From Candidatus Scalindua sp. (GTDB lineage Bacteria > Planctomycetota > Brocadiia > Brocadiales > Scalinduaceae): a stretch of 62,315 bases of DNA. This document shows, piece after piece, positions 51,072-58,724 of this stretch; position 1 is the stretch's first letter; each line of letters starts with the position of its first letter. The position numbers and the translations under genes are program-made. Under the pieces are notes generated by a model that worked only from the letters and a program-made list of their open reading frames with translations, ran no database searches and was not told where the DNA came from. The stretch spans positions 1-62,315 of the forward strand of contig JAIQZU010000038.1 in assembly GCA_021776915.1 (NCBI GenBank), read 5' to 3'.

Positions 51072-53243
51072 CTACACTAAAAAGTTAATTTTGTTTGAAT
51101 CTTCATCATATTCTATAGATTCCTCGTCTATACCATCCTCGATAAATTCCTTATCTTGATCCGGAAGATCTTTGGTATGATCACTTTCTGAGCCTGATTG
51201 AAGGTCTTTGTCCATAAGGCTCAATTGCCCATCTCCATTTCCCTGTAGTGAGACGTCAAGCTTACCAACATTAATATCAGTATTGGAAACAAGCTCTCTT
51301 AACCTTGGAATATCTTTTTCAATAACATCCTTTACTGCTGACCTTTCTACCTTAATCTTTATTTCCAGGTTGTCGTCTTCAACCTCAAATTCAAGTTTTA
51401 GGAATCCAAGTTCTGGTGGATTAAGCTGGATTTTTACTTCGGATTTGCCTCCCTCCATAAACAATTTCGCCTTTTGAATAATATTGTCTGCTGTGTCGCT
51501 GCCTAAAGATTCAAAAGGTTTTGTCAAATTATTAATTTGTGATAAGGTACTGGTGAAATTCTTTCCAGGTTCAACTTTTTGTTTGCTATTCAAGGTATTT
51601 ATGTAGAATTCATCAGGGGTATCTGTTTCCTGGTTGCTAAAGGAAGAGTTCTCCGGCGATGTAGTTACCTGTAATACTGTTTCATCTGTATTAATGCTGT
51701 TAACACCGAAATTATTGGTGGAGTTAGTATTATCCGATGATTTAGAAACAGTCGCTCCGGTAGCATCCGGGTGGGTACCAAGGATTTTCTGTGATTCATT
51801 GATGTCAGTCTGCGCGAGCTTTGAATTATATTGAGACAATGAATTTGTGCTGGAATTTGATGTTCTGGATGCTTGTACTGTTAGCTCGGAACTTATTTTT
51901 TCAATTGTTGGAGCGTTATCAAGTTTGTCTGCATTATTAACTGTGTTTTGGTTATTTGTTTTTGCGTTGTTCTGGTTGCTCTGGTTTGTGTTAAAGTTGT
52001 TTACTGAAGGTGCAGGTGTTTGCGGCTGGATAAAATTCTTATTTGTGTCTAATTGTACATTAAGAGCGTTTGCGTTATATCCTTTATGTGACTCAGCGAT
52101 TTGTTTACCAGGGATTCTGGAAGATTGAGAAAGAGGTTCACTGCCTGTCGTGTCAGCTATTTTAGCAGTGTCAAGTTTTAGTATGCCTGCTGCATTTTGT
52201 TCATTTATTTTTGTGTTAAAGTTGTTTAATGAAGGCGCAGGTGTTTGCTCCTGGTTGGAATTCTTGTTTGTGTCTAATTGTACATTACGTAAGTTTGTGT
52301 CAGATTTTTTAAGTGACTCAGCGATTTGTTTGCCCGGGATTCTGGAAGATTGAGAAAGAGGTTCTTTGCCTGTAGTGTCAGCTATTTTAGCAGGATCGAG
52401 TTTGTTTAGTATGCCTGCTGCATTTTGTTCATTTATTTTTGTGTTAAAGTTGTTTACTGAAGGCGCAGGTGTTTGCTCCTGACTGGAATTCTTGTTTGTG
52501 TCTAATTGTACATTAAGTAAGTTTGTGTCAGATTTTTTAAGTGACTTAACGATTTGTTTGCCCGGGATTTTTGAAGATTGAGAAAGAGGTTCACTGCCTG
52601 TCGTGTCAGCTATTTTAGCAGGATTAAGTTTGTTTAGGATGCCTGTTACATTTTGTTCATTTGTCTCTGTGCTGATTTGACTTGTATTTAATTTATCCGT
52701 AAAAGATGTTGATGGCAGTCCCGGATGCGAGCCTCGAGTTGTCTCTTGCATAATTCTTGCAAGGTCTATGTTTGGTTCATTAAATGCGCTTGAACCTTGA
52801 TTGCCTGGAAGTGAGTGACCTGGAAATGTATTTGCCTGTGTATGTACAGGAGAGGCCTTGTCACTATTAATATAATTGATTATGCCGTTTGTAAAGGCTT
52901 CTACTGGTATATCATGATTCAATATCTGATATAATGGCATTTGATCACCGTGAATGTTAGTTGCGATGTTAGTTGGTGCTCCAATTGAGGCCATATCAAT
53001 TAAGTGGTTAATTCCTTCAATGCTTGGTATTTTATTTAGTTCATATGGAACAGGGGTAGAGTTTTGGTCATCAATTGTGGATGCGTTCTTCATTGAATTT
53101 GCCAGTTTTGCAATAAAACTGTTTTCCCCTTTACTGCTTTGGTTGCTTTGCAGGGAGTTGCTGGTGGTTTTCAGTATGCCTGCGGCAGGCAGCTCTTTCG
53201 TTGATGACATTCCAAATAAAGAATTTAAGGATTGTTCAGGCAT
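51072..53243 (-). CDS. fliK: Flagellar hook-length control protein FliK
   Basis: The protein has 723 aa. The C-terminal domain is clear (~585-690): SEVKIQLNPPELGFLKLEFE, LEIKIKVERSAVKDVIEKDI and SLQGNGDGQLSL. The long N-terminal part is low-complexity and rich in Asn, Ser, Thr and Gln, as expected of a molecular ruler. It contains three near-identical ~76-aa repeats at residues ~195-420. Adjacent flgD and flgE support the call. It is the first gene under sigma-54 promoter P7, behind a structured leader. The ribosome site is weak. Confidence 0.88.
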   Translation of the reverse strand: MPEQSLNSLFGMSSTKELPAAGILKTTSNSLQSNQSSKGENSFIAKLANSMKNASTIDDQNSTPVPYELNKIPSIEGINHLIDMASIGAPTNIATNIHGDQMPLYQILNHDIPVEAFTNGIINYINSDKASPVHTQANTFPGHSLPGNQGSSAFNEPNIDLARIMQETTRGSHPGLPSTSFTDKLNTSQISTETNEQNVTGILNKLNPAKIADTTGSEPLSQSSKIPGKQIVKSLKKSDTNLLNVQLDTNKNSSQEQTPAPSVNNFNTKINEQNAAGILNKLDPAKIADTTGKEPLSQSSRIPGKQIAESLKKSDTNLRNVQLDTNKNSNQEQTPAPSLNNFNTKINEQNAAGILKLDTAKIADTTGSEPLSQSSRIPGKQIAESHKGYNANALNVQLDTNKNFIQPQTPAPSVNNFNTNQSNQNNAKTNNQNTVNNADKLDNAPTIEKISSELTVQASRTSNSSTNSLSQYNSKLAQTDINESQKILGTHPDATGATVSKSSDNTNSTNNFGVNSINTDETVLQVTTSPENSSFSNQETDTPDEFYINTLNSKQKVEPGKNFTSTLSQINNLTKPFESLGSDTADNIIQKAKLFMEGGKSEVKIQLNPPELGFLKLEFEVEDDNLEIKIKVERSAVKDVIEKDIPRLRELVSNTDINVGKLDVSLQGNGDGQLSLMDKDLQSGSESDHTKDLPDQDKEFIEDGIDEESIEYDEDSNKINFLV
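51984..52661 (-). repeat. Three tandem 228-bp repeats in fliK
   Basis: Units begin at residues 195, 271 and 347 (NEQN-GILNKL-PAKIADTTG, then SQSS-IPGKQI and VQLDTNKN, then PAPS-NNFN). The unit is 76 codons. The third copy lacks two codons and has drifted after GKQIAESH. High DNA similarity indicates recent duplication. Confidence 0.85.
53177..53191. repeat. Short perfect palindrome inside fliK
   Basis: TGCCTGC-G-GCAGGCA is a GC-rich palindrome encoding LPAAG near the FliK N terminus, resembling the elements in flgA and at 11896. Confidence 0.4.
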
Positions 53244-53309
53244 TTCTCTATGAATATATTTTAATAAAATAAGTTTTAATACCAGGGGTACATTTACATA
53301 TCACTTTAC

Positions 53310-53381
53310 CCGCCAGGGCGGATTCATGTTTGACCCAATAGGGTCGCCCCAGACAGAGTCGTCTCTGTGGGTTGCCCACAG
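53310..53381 (-). repeat. Cluster of four short hairpins in the fliK leader
   Basis: Consecutive inverted repeats CCGC/GCGG (53310-53321), GACCC/GGGTC (53332-53345), ACAGAG/CTCTGT (53353-53368) and TGTGGG/CCCACA (53366-53380) lie ~70-140 nt upstream of the fliK start, inside the predicted transcript. Confidence 0.55.
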
Positions 53382-53532
53382 GGTCGTGCTCAGGCGACTG
53401 TCGTACCTAAGGCAGTTTCTGCAATGTTTTTGGCAAGCCCCCAGACACTGCTTTGTCATATTCGGGATGATATCAATCTAAACTGCGTTACACTCTCGGT
53501 AGTAAAATGTCAGTAAGATGTTTGTGTATTAA

Positions 53533-53546
53533 GCTAGCATTGTGCC
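53533..53546 (-). promoter_or_regulatory. Sigma-54 promoter P7
   Basis: The minus strand reads TTTTGGCACAATGCTAGC with GG-N10-GC spacing and the best -24 box (TGGCAC) in the window. It drives fliK-flgD-flgE with a ~278-nt leader. Confidence 0.75.
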
Positions 53547-53700
53547 AAAACGAATTTTTTTAACTGTTAGTACCGGAAATTATCCTAATTAATGTTTCTA
53601 TTTTCATTTGTAGCAAGCAGTTAAGAAAGAAATATTTTTGTTTAAGCTTGCAAATAGTAATGTTGTTTTCAGTTATAGTGAGGTGCGTCTTATAACAATT

Positions 53701-53730
53701 ATTACCGTATGGAGAGGAAAAATATTTCCG
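53701..53730 (-). promoter_or_regulatory. Putative enhancer-binding-protein site for P7
   Basis: ACCGTATGGAGAGGAAAAAT followed by ATTTCCGGT keeps the GGAAA/TTTCC core of the shared element but not the ACAT part. Its centre is ~182 bp from the -12 GC. Confidence 0.4.
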
Positions 53731-53868
53731 GTACATAGGAATCAAGGGGTAGTCAGCAGGAGGCAATAGGCGAGAGATGAGAATGGGAAGTTATAAGTCG
53801 GGTAAGCGTTGTCAGGCCGCACAATTGGTGTACTATCTTGTTTATCTTATAACAAGCGTATTATGGTT

Positions 53869-54543
53869 TCAGAGGGTTGCTATCATATGATAGGCAACAA
53901 ATTGGGCATATCGTTTCATAGACAACAGTATGAGATTCCAATCGTATAGCGATTGTTTTCTCTGATATTGTTTTTTGTGGTAGGATTTTAGAAGTTTTAT
54001 AACTGAGGCTTGACTGCTATCAAATATAGCGTCGGCGCTCCACATTATGTTGCCGGACTTGGCAGAAAACATACCGATCTTTATGCCTAAAACCGGTGGT
54101 TCGTATGGTTGGTACTGAGTAATTGTACCAAAAATAATTGCGTCTACTTTATATCTCTTTTTTGCTTCTACAACTGTTTCAGCTCTAATCAGGCCTCTGG
54201 TCCAGACATCCTTTTGTTGTGATAGTATATCCTGAAACTCTCTAGCTTCTACAATATCAAATTTAGCGCTTTTTTGTAATTCAATAAAAAATGCTTCTGT
54301 AACATCGTCTACCACTTTGTCTCTTCTGGATTCTATAGTGAGTGGTAGTAATAAAACTCTTTGCACACTGGTATTGTTGTATTCTTCTGATTTATGATAG
54401 CTGATAGAATCAAATTTTCTTGTAAATAATGTACTTTGGACTGTTCCGGCCATGTTGGCCACCTCGGACGTTACACAGCCACTGGTACTTATTACAATAA
54501 AAAAGAATAAGATTGTTGTTATAGTGGTATGAAATATTTTCAT
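53869..54543 (-). CDS. Outer-membrane lipoprotein, CsgG/FlgO-like fold
   Basis: The protein has 224 aa. Signal peptide with lipobox ending VISTSGC. After it, QRVLLLPLTIESRRDKVVDD, TEAFFIELQKSAKFDIVEAREF and YKVDAIIFGTITQYQPYEPPVLGIKIGM follow the plan of the CsgG/LpoB/FlgT-middle family: a beta-alpha fold with a 'VDAIIFGTIT' strand. Such lipoproteins form or stabilise outer-membrane secretion or flagellar rings. It follows the coiled-coil lipoprotein gene and borders the flagellar cluster, so a flagellar outer-membrane role is possible. It is not one of the standard flg genes. Confidence 0.6.
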   Translation of the reverse strand: MKIFHTTITTILFFFIVISTSGCVTSEVANMAGTVQSTLFTRKFDSISYHKSEEYNNTSVQRVLLLPLTIESRRDKVVDDVTEAFFIELQKSAKFDIVEAREFQDILSQQKDVWTRGLIRAETVVEAKKRYKVDAIIFGTITQYQPYEPPVLGIKIGMFSAKSGNIMWSADAIFDSSQASVIKLLKSYHKKQYQRKQSLYDWNLILLSMKRYAQFVAYHMIATL

Positions 54544-54624
54544 ATTTATCAGAATCGTCGGTAATAAGTATTAATATATTTTGAAGATGGTGGACGGTGT
54601 TTTCTTTCCATTTTGGGAAAAATG

Positions 54625-55266
54625 CTATTCTGTTTCTTCTTGCTTCAAATTATCGATTTTTAATTTATACAACTCTTGCTGCGCTTTTATTTCAGAGAGT
54701 TGAACCTTTAGGAGTTCTTTTTTTACGGGGTTTAGCTCTTTTTCCGCGTCAACAGCCCTTGCTTCAGTATCACTTAACTCAGATTCCAAAGCTTTAATTT
54801 TATCTGACAAATCTTTGTTTTTTTTCTCAAGTTCCATTTTGGTATCAGCAAGATCTTTCTCAACACCTTCTTTTGCTGCTTGCAGGTCGGATAGCTTCTT
54901 ATTAGAGGTTTCCGTCTGGATATGCATCTCATTTTCTAATGCTTTTAGCCTGGCCTCTAATAATTTAATCTTTTTTAAAACTTTTAGTTCTTCATCTCCG
55001 TCTACAATTCCAAGTCCCAGCGTAGACCCTTCTGACAAGTATCCTGATCCTTGTTCAGATGGCACGTCTTTTGTCTCGCTCTTCTGAATTAAAGGCTTGT
55101 CTCTACTGGCAGCAGGTTTATCCTTTTTGATTACATGCTTTTTGATATTTGTATTATCAGGTTTAGGCCGATTTAGTTCCAGCAATTGGCAACCATTCAA
55201 TAATATGATAGAAATACAGAGTGCGGCCCAAGTGTATTCTTTAAATTTAAGATTGGCTTTTGACAT
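54625..55266 (-). CDS. Coiled-coil lipoprotein
   Basis: I start at ATG 55266 (MSKANLKFKEYTWAAL); the frame is open to a TTG at 55320, which lacks support. The signal ends in a lipobox (IILLNGC). A disordered, Lys-rich linker and then a long coiled coil (~100-210; LKALENEMHIQTETSNKKL and EKDLADTKMELEKKNKDL) fill the rest. It is probably an envelope spacer or scaffold. It is upstream of, and likely cotranscribed with, the CsgG-like lipoprotein gene (81-bp gap). I do not recognise a specific family. Confidence 0.65.
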   Translation of the reverse strand: MSKANLKFKEYTWAALCISIILLNGCQLLELNRPKPDNTNIKKHVIKKDKPAASRDKPLIQKSETKDVPSEQGSGYLSEGSTLGLGIVDGDEELKVLKKIKLLEARLKALENEMHIQTETSNKKLSDLQAAKEGVEKDLADTKMELEKKNKDLSDKIKALESELSDTEARAVDAEKELNPVKKELLKVQLSEIKAQQELYKLKIDNLKQEETE

Positions 55267-55396
55267 TTTTACGTAAAATTGTTTTATTGGGTTAAACAAA
55301 CAGATTAATGTTTCTGGCAAAGGTTTAGTGGTGCCCGTGTATGGATCTTCAATTCCGGGACGGTTGAAAGTACTCGATATTTTTTACTTAACTATA

Positions 55397-55425
55397 GTCA
55401 TATATAATATATTTTCAATTGTCAA
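55397..55425 (-). promoter_or_regulatory. Candidate sigma-70 promoter
   Basis: The minus strand has a consensus TTGACA (-35), 17 nt spacing, then TATGAC (-10). It lies ~130 bp before the coiled-coil lipoprotein gene. The lipoprotein pair lacks the sigma-54 signals of the neighbouring operons. Confidence 0.45.
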
Positions 55426-55708
55426 TATTTTTCATTATCAAATTTGCAATAAAATAAGCAGTATCCTGTTTCCTGGCTTAATTACTTGATTTTCCTTCAT
55501 GCATAGCCTAGAATGCTTTTCGCCTCTCTGCCTCCGATTGAATTACTATTATTATGCATTCTTCCAAGTTGTCCGGATGTGCAAGGCAAGGTCTGATCAA
55601 GCTTGATTTGTATATAAGTATTGCCTGGGTTATTACAGGGAGTTAAGCACTTAATGAAAGTTTTTGGCCATTTTTGCAAAAAACCAGAATTTAAGAATTG
55701 GGGAATTC

Positions 55709-55751
55709 AGGGATTAAGGAATTAAAGGGATTCCTCAATTCCTAAATCCCT
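55709..55751. terminator. Long inverted repeat, possible terminator or structural repeat
   Basis: AGGGATTAAGGAATT and AATTCCTAAATCCCT form a 15-position stem with a single mismatch and a 13-nt loop. It lies ~60 bp before the aminotransferase start. No gene directly upstream on the plus strand needs it, so its function is unclear. Confidence 0.4.
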
Positions 55752-55814
55752 CAATATTATAATTCCGACTCGTTTGGTTTAAGTATGTAGTAAAAACATT
55801 ATTATTAAAACACT

Positions 55815-57113
55815 ATGAGAAATAATATAGTACATGTAGGCGCTCATGAACTCCGGTATGAGATACGTGAAATAGTAACAGTTGGCACCAAGTTGCAGGA
55901 TATGGGGTTGGATGTTTGCTGGGAGAATATTGGAGACCCCATTCATAAGGGCGAGAAGGTACAGCCATGGATCAAGGAGGTGATAAAGGAGGCTATTGAT
56001 ACCGATTCTTCCTTTGCATACTGTCCTACAAAGGGTCTGGATGAAACAAGGAATTTCCTTGCAGGCATTTGTAACAAAAGAGAAAAGGCACAGATAACAA
56101 AAGAAGATATTGTTTTCTTTAATGGTATTGGAGATGCGATATCTAACGTTTATAACTATTTAAGGAGAGAAGCAAGGGTGATCGGCCCTTCACCTGCATA
56201 TTCTACCCATTCATCATCGGAAGCAGCACATGCCGGCGAGGATCCATTGATGTATAAATTAGATCCTGGAAACAACTGGTATCCTGATATTGATGATCTT
56301 CGCAGTAAAATAATAGACGATCACTCAATCTCCGGGATATTAATTATAAACCCCAACAACCCTACAGGTACAGTATACCCGCTTGAGATAATGGAGAGGA
56401 TTGTGGGAATTGCGGAAGAGTTTGATTTGTTTATTGTGTGTGATGAGGTTTATACAGAAATAACTTATAATGGGAAAGTTTCAACCCCGTTGAGTGATAT
56501 TGTTAATAACGTATGTGGGATTTCTATGAGAGGGATTTCCAAGGAACTTCCATGGCCGGGAGCAAGGTGCGGATGGATAGAGGTTTATAATAAAAATAAG
56601 GATCCAATGTTTGAGAAATATATTGAGGCAATAATACATGCAAAGATGTTGGAAGTCTGTTCTACAACACTTCCTCAGAAGGTTATTCCGTCCGTGTTAT
56701 CTGATCCAAGATACAAAGAATATCATATCACAAGAAACAAACAATATGAAATCAGGTCTAAATTTGCTTATGCTGCACTGAGGGAAATTGACGGTGTAAT
56801 AGTTAACCAGACCGATGGCGCATTTTACATGACGGTTGCCTTTAAAAAAGGTGTTCTAAATGATAAACAGAGGCTTGAGATCAGTGATAATAAAATAAAA
56901 GATTATATTGAAGATATTACTGATGGTGTTGCCCTTGATAAAAGATTTGTATATTACCTGCTGGGCGCTACCGGTATATGCGTAGTACCATTAACCGGTT
57001 TCAGTTGCGACCTTTACGGATTCAGGGTGACACTGCTGGAAACAGACACGGAAAGATTTGAGTGGATATTTAAGACAATCGCTGAAAACATAAAAGTATA
57101 CTTAAATTCCTGA
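55815..57113 (+). CDS. Class I/II PLP-dependent aminotransferase
   Basis: The protein has 432 aa. Fold-type I motifs: INPNNPTGTVYPLEIMERIV, LFIVCDEVYTEITYNGK, and the PLP lysine, about Lys243, in RGISKELPWPGARCGW followed by the phosphate-binding Arg region. An N-terminal MGLDVCWENIGDPIHKGE is typical of alanine/aspartate-type aminotransferases. It is followed after 10-35 bp by glutamate dehydrogenase, so it may move amino groups between glutamate and a keto acid. Specificity is not visible. No clear ribosome site is seen. Confidence 0.87.
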   Translation: MRNNIVHVGAHELRYEIREIVTVGTKLQDMGLDVCWENIGDPIHKGEKVQPWIKEVIKEAIDTDSSFAYCPTKGLDETRNFLAGICNKREKAQITKEDIVFFNGIGDAISNVYNYLRREARVIGPSPAYSTHSSSEAAHAGEDPLMYKLDPGNNWYPDIDDLRSKIIDDHSISGILIINPNNPTGTVYPLEIMERIVGIAEEFDLFIVCDEVYTEITYNGKVSTPLSDIVNNVCGISMRGISKELPWPGARCGWIEVYNKNKDPMFEKYIEAIIHAKMLEVCSTTLPQKVIPSVLSDPRYKEYHITRNKQYEIRSKFAYAALREIDGVIVNQTDGAFYMTVAFKKGVLNDKQRLEISDNKIKDYIEDITDGVALDKRFVYYLLGATGICVVPLTGFSCDLYGFRVTLLETDTERFEWIFKTIAENIKVYLNS

Positions 57114-57147
57114 CTGATTATTTTTGTTAATGAGGAGAAATACGGAA

Positions 57148-58386
57148 ATGTCTTTTTTGGAATCTGTCTTAGAACAATATGAGATTGTAGCTGATAAGAT
57201 TAAGTTGGATGATGGGATTAGGGAGAGACTGAGGTGTCCTAAACGGGCATTGATAGTGTCTGTCCCGATAGAGATGGATAATGGAACAGTGAAGGTGTTC
57301 AAAGGATACAGGGTTCAACATGATATCGCCATGGGTCCAACAAAAGGGGGAATTCGTTATCACCCGAATGTAAATTTGGAAGAGGTGACCGCACTGGCCA
57401 TGTTGATGAGTCTGAAATGTGCATTGATGCAGCTTCCATACGGTGGCGCAAAGGGTGGAATATGTTGCAATCCAAAAGAAATGTCACAAAAGGAAATAGA
57501 GCGGCTTACCAGAAGGTTTACAACAGAGATTATCTGGGCAATTGGCCCGGAAGAGGATATACCTGCCCCGGATTTAAATACTAATATGCAAACTATGGCA
57601 TGGATGATGGATACGTATAGCATGCAAAAAGGCCATACAATCCTGGGCGTGGTAACAGGCAAACCATTGGTACTGGGGGGTTCCTTAGGAAGAGAAGACG
57701 CAACGGGGAGAGGTGTTTTCTATATGGTAGAAGAGTCTGCAAAAGTCAAGGGGACAAAACTAAAAGGGCTGACAGTTGCTATACAGGGATTTGGAAATGT
57801 AGGTTCGGTGGCTGCCAGACTACTTTTTGAAAAAGGATGTAAAGTTATTGCGGTAAGCGGGAGTAAAGGAGGAATTTATAATAAAGGTGGCATAAATATT
57901 AAAGATTTAATTCAACACATTCAGGAAAACAAAGAAATCGCTGATTTTCACAGCGTTGATACTATAACTAATGAAGAACTTCTTGCATTAGACTGTGATG
58001 TCTTAATCCCTGCGGCAATCGAGGGACAAATTAATAAACATAATGTGAATGATATTAAGGCAAAAATAATAGTTGAGGGTGCAAATGGACCAATTACACC
58101 TGAAGCGGACATGGTTTTATACGATCGAGATGTGCTTTTGATACCTGATATACTTGCAAATTCAGGAGGCGTAGTCATCTCATATTTTGAATGGGTGCAA
58201 GACCTTCAATTCTATTTCTGGAATGAAAGAGAAATACAGCAACGTTTAAAAGAAATGATGGTTAACATATTCAATAGCATTTTGTCGTTATCAGGAGAAA
58301 AGAAGATTGATTTGCGAACTGCGTCATGGATGCTTGGTGTTAGCCGTATTTCTGAGGCACATAAGGCCAGGGGCCTGTATCCCTGA
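57148..58386 (+). CDS. gdhA: Glutamate dehydrogenase (Glu/Leu/Phe/Val type)
   Basis: The frame opens with TTG at 57124. I use ATG 57148 (MSFLESVLEQYEIVADK) because GAGGAG lies 10 nt before it; 412 aa, normal for hexameric GDH. VQHDIAMGPTKGGIRYHP binds substrate, ALMQLPYGGAKGGI carries the catalytic lysine, EEDIPAPDLNT is conserved, and VAIQGFGNVGSVAA is the NAD(P) site. It interconverts glutamate and 2-oxoglutarate with ammonia. The aminotransferase upstream and the glutamate-synthase-like gene downstream make this a nitrogen-assimilation locus. Confidence 0.92.
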   Translation: MSFLESVLEQYEIVADKIKLDDGIRERLRCPKRALIVSVPIEMDNGTVKVFKGYRVQHDIAMGPTKGGIRYHPNVNLEEVTALAMLMSLKCALMQLPYGGAKGGICCNPKEMSQKEIERLTRRFTTEIIWAIGPEEDIPAPDLNTNMQTMAWMMDTYSMQKGHTILGVVTGKPLVLGGSLGREDATGRGVFYMVEESAKVKGTKLKGLTVAIQGFGNVGSVAARLLFEKGCKVIAVSGSKGGIYNKGGINIKDLIQHIQENKEIADFHSVDTITNEELLALDCDVLIPAAIEGQINKHNVNDIKAKIIVEGANGPITPEADMVLYDRDVLLIPDILANSGGVVISYFEWVQDLQFYFWNEREIQQRLKEMMVNIFNSILSLSGEKKIDLRTASWMLGVSRISEAHKARGLYP

Positions 58387-58724
58387 TACAAGATTGCAAT
58401 GAGAGGCGAATGAATTATTCAGTAATTTCTTCAATCATTTTTCATCACAACGGAAATGTCATTCACACAGCAGGGAAACGTGATTTGCATAAAAATGGCT
58501 GTTATGAAAATAACGGTTGAATTTAGCCGGATACTTGGTATATTCTTTGCGGTAAATGTTTTACGTAAGAGTTTGATTTTACACCGCTTACAGCTTTAAT
58601 ATTAAATAAATGCAGTGGTACTACATTTGCGTAAGTTAGTACTCTGGAAAATTTTACAATTAAATAGAAATTATTTTTTCACATACTATAAATAATGATC
58701 TTTTTAAAGAACGGAGGATTTTAG
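58387..58724. other. Intergenic region upstream of the glutamate synthase-like gene
   Basis: A 338-bp AT-rich gap. A TATAAA-like -10 (58689 region) is present, but no well-spaced -35 is visible. I see no gene and no clear terminator. Confidence 0.4.

Larger units (their letters stand above)
53244..53868. other. fliK leader and promoter region
   Basis: This 625-bp gap holds sigma-54 promoter P7 (53533-53546), its upstream element (53701-53730) and a run of hairpins in the leader (53310-53381). The minus frame at 53560-53766 overlaps these signals and is not a credible gene. Confidence 0.6.
55321..55814. other. Divergent intergenic region
   Basis: This gap lies between the lipoprotein operon and the aminotransferase. 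It has the candidate sigma-70 promoter at 55397 and a strong inverted repeat at 55709. No gene is visible. Confidence 0.5.

Noticed and set aside
53560-53766. Small minus-strand ORF in the fliK upstream region
   Set aside because: It overlaps the sigma-54 promoter region and its upstream element, and no ribosome site or family is visible.
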